The notes under the pieces: model-generated
Told to the model about the DNA's origin: nothing
Database searches by the model: none
The model's input: the letters and a program-made list of their open reading frames with translations, nothing else
Shown: piece after piece, positions 44,901-54,700 of the stretch
How the letters are laid out: every line of letters starts with the position of its first letter
Numbering within the stretch: position 1 is the first letter of the stretch
Translations under genes and position numbers: made by a program
From: Argyresthia goedartella
Taxonomy: Eukaryota; Arthropoda; Insecta; Lepidoptera; Argyresthiidae
Length of the DNA: 64,000 nt
NCBI GenBank assembly: GCA_949825045.1
Contig: OX463818.1
Coordinates: forward strand, 34,736,906-34,800,905
Direction of reading: 5' to 3'

Positions 44901-45608
44901 AGTAGGTAGATTAATTGTTTTTTTGTATTTTGTATGTAAAATTCAAATCATGTCAATTAGTAAAAAATCAAATAGTACTATTAATTAATCGAGACTATAG
45001 GTTTATTTTAACACTGTAACTTTAACTTTTTCTAAGTACTTTTGCTAACCGTTTATGTTGTTAATATACAAATAAAAAAATAATTTAAGTTCACTCAGAA
45101 ACGGAAAAAATAAAATATGACTGAAATGATTTTTCCTTTTTGTATTGGTATGTAAATGCCCAACCAGGAACATAAAAAACCTGGTCTGTATGTGTATTGC
45201 ATAGTTACATATAATTTTAGCACCTTTCCAAAAGGGTAAGTTTCAAAAACAGGTTAAATAGAATAAAAACAGAGCATCAGCGAAAAACCACACCGCGGAC
45301 GGTGCGGATCGCTAACAAATTATACCTCCCGCGCTCAAGTCCGGCATTTTGGTCTAACACGCTTGAAGGTTTAATTTATTAGGGTTCAAAACTTCGATCG
45401 TCTCGACGACACGATTTGTTTGACATATTTATTCATTAAAGTTGTTGCTGTTTTTGAAATGCAGATATTATAACGGTATTTACCGGAAAAGTATGTCATC
45501 ACTATAGTTTGTTATTTTTTATTTACTGTCAAAACAAAAGTCAACTTCTTCCGCCAATATTGAAAACTGTTGTTCTCTTTCTCATTTTTGGAAGAGCCGA
45601 TAAATACA

Positions 45609-45723
45609 ATGTCCAAACGGTTTATTTTCAAGCAACAGTATGGTGAAAGAAAGAAACCAAAACTAAACGTCTCTATATCAGACCACAACTTTCCTTTGAG
45701 TCAAAACCCCGGGTCCAGCAAAG
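45609..45723 (+). CDS. ATRIP: ATRIP exon 1
   Basis: The ATG at 45609 starts MSKRFIFKQQYGERKKPKLN. The exon ends at GTAAAC in phase 1. The basic N-terminus is followed by a polar stretch to NPGSSK. Confidence 0.8.
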
Positions 45724-48700
45724 GTAAACAAAACATTAACACAACAATAAAATGTGCATTACATTAATGCTTTCACAAACTTATTCTACCCGAAACTATT
45801 GTTGTTGATTCAACAAGAATAATTCTTGTATGTCATAGGTAGATATTACTGCAAACAAAACTTATAGGTTATAAATCCGCAGAGCCTAACCAAAACGATA
45901 ATTGGGGTGATGAAAATGACGACGAGATTCTTCTGCTCGCGAGCCAGGCTTGCGAGGATGCGTATAATGTCAACGATATCAGCCAACTACCAGACTACAG
46001 CCTCTGTATGCAACCACCCTCAACCAGCACTCAACTACCACAGCCGAGCACCTCAAAGGACAACTTTTCATTCAAAAAACCGACCTCAGTCGCTAATATG
46101 AAAGACAAGTTTGGTATAACACCAAAAAATATGCTTAAGAGGAATGAAGCAGTAAACTTTACTGATGACTTAATTTTTAACGAGAACATATATGAAGGTC
46201 AAGGTTCTGATTATCTCTATAGACAGATGTTACAATTACAAGAAGAGAATGCGAAATTGAAGTCGGAAAATGGTAAGTTGCTTGAGAAATGTGTAACAAA
46301 GGAGGGAGAAGCATCTATATTGAGAACCCAATTGAAGACTAGTCATATCTCGGTTGATAATGCTAGGTTGGAGAAGATCAAGGCTCAAGAGAAGATGCAG
46401 ATAGAATGGAATGAGAAGTTGACAGCAGCAAATCTTCAGATGCAGGATTTGAAGAACCAGCTGGACTTCAAGGTAATAATTTTAATATAGGTTTACCTTA
46501 CAGTAAACACCTTCCACCACAAAAATGTAACACATGTTTAACCTCACAAAAAATGTCAAATCCTATAAATTTTTGTTTTTAAACAAGTGTTGAACAGGAG
46601 TTTATAGACCCTATAAGGTTATTCAAAAGATTTAAATGTAATGGCTTTAGGGCAGATAATTTCTTGTCGAGAACTCTGTGATTGGTACCTAAAGCTTTAA
46701 TGTACATTATTATTATCATAAATTTATTTTTTTCAGAACCTGGAAATAATCAGTGTCAAAGAGAGGTCTAAAATGTTGGAATCAAATAAAGTGAGGCTGA
46801 CACATGTCACCATTCCTACCAGTGACATATCTACAAGGTAAAAACAGTTAATCTGCTGGGACACAGAGAAACTAAAAAGGAACTTTTTTGACAGAAGTCA
46901 CCTATAGTACTGAAGATTCTATTGTGGGCATTTGCTGGGCAACAAAATAAAATTTGCCTTAATTGTTATGTCATTATTTTTTCTTTTCCAGCCAGCAGAA
47001 AAGCGAAAGGGTTAAGGCATATATCAGATTATCCACTCATGTATGAACACCTAGTATGGACTTGCATTAAATTTTAATTTACCTACCGTCCACTCGCGCT
47101 TAATATGGATTTGGAATAATATTTATATTTATTTTTATAAAATAATTACAACTACCCACTATTATTTTTTATTACTGGCAATACTGACGGGAAATAGAGG
47201 ATAAATATACCTTCTCTCTAGTATTACACAGTTAATTGGTCGACTGACTGTGTAAATTAAAAAGAAAAAAAAACGCAAATGTGGCTGGCCTCCATGACAA
47301 TTAGGCTTTTTATTGCTATATTTTGTTTTTTTATGGATATTGAGAGGGTTAATTAGTCATTACATAATATTCTTGTATGTACTTAACATCTCAAAAAAAT
47401 ATGCAGAAAGTTTGCCTAATGTAAAAGTCAAAAGCAATAATGTAATCCAATAATGTAATACCTTCACAAAACCCTTATGCCTTTTCTCCTTCTTTGGTAG
47501 CAGATCACAGATTTGATAGCACAGAACCCATGATGACAATGCCCAATCAAACAGCCTAATTCACACATTGCTGGGTTTAGGACTTTTCTGTACTCCCTCC
47601 TCCCTCCTTCAGCATGTTCTTGTCCACTGCTGGACATATGCCTCCCCAATTGACCGCCATTTCGAGCGCTCTGGGGCCATTCTTGTCCCATGTCGGGCCG
47701 GCTGTACCCCTAATATCATCGGACCATCGTGCCGCAGGTCTTCCAACACTTCTCTTTGCCTCCAGTACTTTACAGCCCCATCTTCCGTCGTTAATGCGAC
47801 AGATGTGTCCTGCCCATTGCCATTTAAGTCGCGCTACACGTTTCCCTACATCGGTGACTTTGGTGCGTTGGCAAATGAGTTCGTTCCGTATCATGTCGCG
47901 ACGGGATACTCTGAGCATCGACCTTTCCATTGCTCTTTGTGTTTTCTGTACTACCCCACCTAATCCGGCCCTGAGTGCCGGATTAGGCACATTCCGCAAT
48001 TGGCATAACTGGTACTCAAAATAGATACTTTTAATGAACTTTCCAAATGGTAATTTTGTTCATGACTTCTATGAAATACGAGAATGTGACGTCATAGCAA
48101 AATGCTGTATTTTACACATAATTGAGTTTTGTTTACTGAGAAGATATGAACAAACAAAGGCAAGCTTATTTTATAAAATGCAGCTGATGAAAATATACAA
48201 TTCTGATATTTTCAATCCTTTTTGTGCTCCTCCAACTTCAGACATATTTTTATATTTATTGAACCAACACCGAATTATTATTTATCTCTCAATTCCAGTC
48301 AAAGACCCAATCACTCAGTGAAACAGAATGAGTTCGTCACTCAGTCGAAGCGAGTGAAGGTTGTCTCCAGCGCAGCGCAGACTGAAGGGCAGGTTCAGTT
48401 ATTGAAGCTTAACAAGGTGTTTAGAACAGGTAATTTGAATCTAATGAATTATTACGACGGGAACCTCTGTGGTGTTGAGGCTGTGCTTCCTAAGCTTGGG
48501 GTCCTGGGTTCAAATCCCAACTGGGGAAGAAAAAAAAAACCCAGGTCTTGGATGTTTACATCTTTGTGTGTGACGATTCTGATTCTGGTACCCACGATAA
48601 AGGCTATCCTAGTGTGGGGCCAGAAGCAATGTGCCTGTATGTATAAATGTTATGAAGGCAATAGAAAATGTGTGGAAACCATGAAATTTAACGGCTGCGG

Positions 48701-51700
48701 CGATGGGCTAGCCCCCTGTCACGCAAAATGAAGTATTGAGTAACTTGCTAAACGTGGGCACAATTGTGCCTCTGCCACCCCGTATGGGAAAAGGCGTGAC
48801 GCTATATTTGTATGTACGAGTTAACAACTAGATAATGACTATAGGCCAGTCAACTAAAGCGGCACATTCACAGTAGTCACACTAATGCAATTTCACTATA
48901 CAGTTGTTTAAAAAATAATGAAGGATTTTATTCTAACCTCGAAACAATCACAATAACGCGCGTCGATTGACATGTGACACGAATGCAAAAAACATCAATC
49001 TATATTTATAAGCATTAGTGAAAGCAAAATCATAACTCTCTCCTTCATACTCACAAGTGTGACAACGCGCGAGAGAGACAGGCAGACTATTCTTGATGCC
49101 ATCTGCCCATGCAGTGCAACGTCACGCCGCCCGCTTATTCACAGACACTATACAAGCGCAATGTGTAAATGTGTTGAACGTGCCAACTCTAGTTACCGCC
49201 TACCACCTTGTATGTTAAACGCTTCCTAATTATAATCTTGGGAAAACGTAGTGAGTACGACGAACGTATGCACAACGGACAACTCAAAGTTTGACAGACA
49301 CAGTGCTAGACTAATATACAGTGATAGGAATAGGTAGGGCTTATTAACCTAAACTTCGAGGAACATAGAGAAGGAACAGAGACTTCCTTACGCAGATTTT
49401 GAAATAAACTTTTATTGAGTGATCTTTTAGTGAGACAAAAGGCAAATACATTTCGTTTTTAAAAATGATTATCCTCTATCTCCGTGTAACATACGTATAT
49501 AAAATGCTAAAATGATAAAAATGTATGTTTCATTATTTTAAAGCCAGTGGCCGTAATATTTTTTTCAATTATTCACTTGAACTATAGAAATCTCAAGAAA
49601 CGTGGTCGAGAACGAACAAAAAGCAGATATTTACTTCAAAACGTGTGCGGCTTCATATAAAATATATATATAAATAGTTTTAAGATCATCAAGTAATTTT
49701 CAAAATGTTCTCCAAAAAATAAAAATCAAAAAATTTGGTGGTTGTAACGACTCTGTGTTATGTTATGTCTAGTCTCAAACTTTAGGTAAACATAGACCAA
49801 TTACTTATTCCGAAGTGATGTCCCGAATCTTGGGGCAGATGTCCCGGAAAAAAATATTGTCGTAAGGAAGTCTCTGTTCCTTCTCTATATTCTAAGTTTA
49901 GGTTAATAAGCCCTACCTATTCCTATCACTGCTAATATGACATTTGAATTCTCGTCTGTGGACGTAAGCGGCTCCGAGATGGACGAATGGAAACACCAAT
50001 AGAAATACAGTCTCAACAGAAGGGAGGATTTTAGCAGAAGTCTGTGCATATATACATTATTATTTGCTAAAGTGGAGCCATTCTTAGAAGTAGCATTTGT
50101 CATCTGTCAACAGTAGGGAGGGACAGAGCTATTTATGTTGGATTATCTTCCTTTTCTATGCGAAACGAGAAAACAAAGACTGACGCATATGCGACTTCTA
50201 TAAAAGGCTCCATTTTGGCTGACCCCACAGACGTCGTTGTTCTGTCAAAAGCTAACCACGCCATCTATCGACAGAAGAATGAACTGAGCCATAGATTTCG
50301 CTAGGCTGTTCCCTACAGAAGGATGAACTAAACCAAATATTTTGCTAGGCTGTCCCCTATGCGTTTTAAAAAGAAAATCTCCGTAAGATCCTAAGAATAG
50401 TTTTTAAAAAGTTAGCTGAATCGCTCCAGCCGTTCTCGTGTTTCGTGGTTATCTTTCATTTATTACTTCCCAGAAATTTATCCTCAACAGCAACACTATA
50501 GGATAGTGTAATAATACTAATAATGTAGGTTGACTTTTATTTTCAAAATCGGCGGGTTCGATCCCGGCTAGGATTTTTTGTTTTTTTAAATATAATAGTT
50601 ATGAATTTTTGCTTTTTATAAAAATCGATGTCATGGTTCCTAACAACGATAACTTCTATCATTATTACCTTTAAAAATGAATCGCTGTACGTCAGTCTTA
50701 CCATAGAATAAAAATGTAAGAAGAGTGTCCATCGCCATACAAAGCACCGTACATCGAAAAATTGTTCATTCCTAGATGTCGCTCATAGTATTTTTTTAAT
50801 CACTTAATTATAATTTCAACTTCACCACAGAAATCTTGAAGCTTTCATTGCCGAACGAAACAACCTTTTGGTAATATTCGTCGCTCCCTCTAGCAAGGTG
50901 GATGGCCGAGCGGTGCATCATCAGATTTCCAAGTGGTATATCGTGGTTCGATCCTCAGTGCTGGCAAATCAACTTTTGTTTGTTTTTTATAAGGTTTTAT
51001 TTCTTGAGCCAAAGTTTTTTTTTATGTATTTAATGAACTACAAATAGTATTGCGATAAACTTTTGTAATTAACTTTCTAACACATGTACGGTGCTTCACG
51101 CGTTTTTTTAGGGTTACCATAAAAAGAAAAAAAAGAAATAAATAACGCAAACAATCCCATTACCCTGGAAGCGTTACCGCGCTGCACAACGAGCGAGATC
51201 CTCTGGACCAGGAAAGCCCCAGAGCCATAGTTTAAGAATAATTAGAGCGGTTGTCAAAACTCAGTCCCTCAAACGACAACTCCCAATGTCCTTGTCCTTA
51301 CTTAAATATTACAGGTAAATAGAGGGGCACTATTTCTTTCAATACCACATACAGACTTATAAATTAACTGATTCCATATACACGGAGCATGAAAGTAGCC
51401 GCACCAATAACTTTGTAATTATAATTTTTCTATATTAAATCCAACCTATTTACTCCATATCATCCCTTCTATTGTGCGGTGGTAAGGAACTATTCACTCC
51501 ATATCATCCCTACCATTGTGCGGTGGTAAGGAACTATTCACTCCATACCATCCCTACCATTGTGCGGTAGTAAGGAACTATTCACTCCATACTATCCCTT
51601 CCATTGTGCGGTGGTAAGGAACTATTCACTCCATTTTATCTCTCAAAAGAGATTTCTTCCAGCAAACCAAGATGGTAGGAGAGGTGATGGTTGAGCGGGG

Positions 51701-54700
51701 GAAGACCTGCGCGTACAATAAAACTCTATAAATACTACGACTAATATATACTAGAAACAGTATGTATTATACTGATAACCCTAATTGCTAAAAATAGACT
51801 GCATACACAATCACTTAAATACAACGTAAAAATATGAATAAACCGTATAATAAACTAATACATACAAATATATATATATATATTATCTAACTGGAAAGGG
51901 AGAGATAGTGCTTCTTTAGCCGGTTTTTGAATATATTTAGAGATGGACTGTCCCTGATAGTGCAGGGAAGCTCATTCCACAGTCGTACGGCTCGGATTCT
52001 GAACCCGTGCTCGTAGGCTGCAGTGGAGCGATCTGGAGCTTTGAGCGTAGACGCCATATGAGTTCTCCGAGGCCTGCTTGAAGAAAGAAATTCGAAGCAA
52101 TCACGTAGGAAGTTAGGGTAACGAGGGTTCCACAAAATATTATAAAGGAAACACAGGATATGAGAGTCCCGTCGAAGCCAAATTTATTTATTTTTAATGT
52201 TTATGTACTGTTTATGTTACTCTGTGAATAAATTATTTTATTTGTGAGGCCGTTAGTTTACAAACTAACCCGTTAGTATATAAACTAATGGTTTTGACAA
52301 TCCTACGGTGACATATATAGATTATTTTGAGCCCATGGTGTTGCTGGTCAAATAACTCCCTCCCCATTTTCCACCTTTGGCGTTCCTGAGCGCTCATCCG
52401 CTACTTCTCGTCCCGAAAGACTATGCCTTCTCTTTGCTTTCTCTTTCGATCAAAAGTGATTTAATTCATGGTTTAATTGATTCTCCTCAGAGCCGTCGCA
52501 GCTACAAGCCCTGCTGCCGCTCACGCTGCAACCCACGACGGACGACGAGCCCTCCATCCTCTACTCCAGCGAGACATTACACCGGCCCACAGACTACACA
52601 CAGAACAGGTTACAACTTCAACATGTATGATGTAATATCCCCAGAGCAGTCGCAGCTAACAGCCCTGCAGCCGGCGAGACATTACACCGGCCCACAGACT
52701 ACACACAGAACAGGTAACAACTTCAACATGTATGATGTAATATCCCCAGAGCAGTCGCAGCTAACAGCCCTGCAGCCGGCTAGACATTACACCGGCCCAC
52801 AGACTACACACAGAACAGGTAACAACTTCAACATGTATGATGTAATATCCCCATAGCAGTCGCAGCTAACAGCCCTGCAGCCGGCGAGACATTACACCGG
52901 CCCACAGACTACATACAGAACAGGATACAACTTCAACATGTATGATGTAATATCCCCAGAGCAGTCGCAGCTAACAGCCCTGCAGCCGGCTAGACATTAC
53001 ACCGGCCCACAGACTACACACAGAACAGGTAACAACTTCAACATGTATGATGTAATATCCCCAGAGCAGTCGCAGCTAACAGCCCTGCAGCCGGCGAGAC
53101 ATTACACCGGCCCACAGACTACATACAGAACAGAATACAACTTCAACATGTATGATGTAATATCCCCAGAGCAGTCGCAGCTAACAGCCCTGCAGCCGGC
53201 TAGACATTACACCGGCCCACAGACTACACACAGAACAGGTAACAACTTCAACATGTATGATGTAATATCCCCAGAGCAGTCGCAGCTAACAGCCCTGCAG
53301 CCGGCTAGACATTACACCGGCCCACAGACTACATACAGAACAGGATACAACTTCAACATGTATGATGTAATATCCCCAGAGCAGTCGCAGCTAACAGCCC
53401 TGCAGCCGGCTAGTCATTACACCGGCCCACAGACTACACACAGAACAGGTAACAACTTCAACATGTATGATGTAATATCCCCAGAGCAGTCGCAGCTAAC
53501 AGCCCTGCAGCCGGCTAGACATTACACCGGCCCACAGACTACATACAGAACAGGATACAACTTCAACATGTATGATGTAATATCCCCAGAGCAGTCGCAG
53601 CTAACAGCCCTGCAGCCGGCTAGACATTACACCGGCCCACAGACTACACACAGAACAGGTAACAACTTCAACATGTATGATGTAATATCCCCAGAGCAGT
53701 CGCAGCTAACAGCCCTGCAGCCGGCTAGACATTACACCGGCCCACAGACTACACACAGAACAGGTAACAACTTCAACATGTATGATGTAATATCCCCATA
53801 GCAGTCGCAGCTAACAGCCCTGCAGCCGGCGAGACATTACACCGGCCCACAGACTACATACAGAACAGGATACAACTTCAACATGTATGATGTAATATCC
53901 CCAGAGCAGTCGCAGCTAACAGCCATGCAGCCGGCTAGACATTACACCGGCCCACAGACTACACACAGAACAGGTAACAACTTCAACATGTATGATGTAA
54001 TATCCCCAGAGCAGTCGCAGCTAACAGCCCTGCAGCCGGCTAGACATTACACCGGCCCACAGACTACATACAGAACAGGATACAACTTCAACATGTATGA
54101 TGTAATATCCCCAGAGCAGTCGCAGCTAACAGCCCTGCAGCCGGCGAGACATTACACCGGCCCACAGACTACACACAGAACAGGTAACAACTTCAACATG
54201 TATGATGTAATATCCCCAGTCGCGTCGCAGCTAACAGCCCTGCAGCCGGCGAGACATTACACCGGCCCACAGACTACACACAGAACAGGTAACAACTTCA
54301 ACATGTATGATGTAATATCCCCAGTTGCGTCGCAGCTAACAGCCCTGCAGCCGGCGAGACATTACACCGGCCCACAGACTACACACAGAACAGTTTACAA
54401 CTTCAACATGTATGATGTAATTTCCCCAGAGCAGTCGCAGCTAACAGCCCTGCAGCCGGCTAGACATTACACCGGCCCACAGACTACACACAGAACAGGT
54501 AACAACTTCAACATGTATGATGTAATATCCCCAGAGCAGTCGCAGCTAACAGCCCTGCAGCCGGCTAGACATTACACCGGCCCACAGACTATACACAGAA
54601 CAGGTAACAACTTCAACATGTATGATGTAATTTCCCCAGAGCAGTCGCAGCTAACAGCCCTGCAGCCGGCTAGACATTACACCGGCCCACAGACTACACA

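Noticed and set aside
50905..50975. tRNA gene
   Set aside because: GGATGGCCGAGCGG and GGTTCGATCC resemble A and B boxes, but the acceptor and T stems do not pair. Most likely a SINE remnant.
51452..51638. CRISPR-like array
   Set aside because: The 44-bp units are contiguous with no spacers, and the context is an insect genome. It is a minisatellite.
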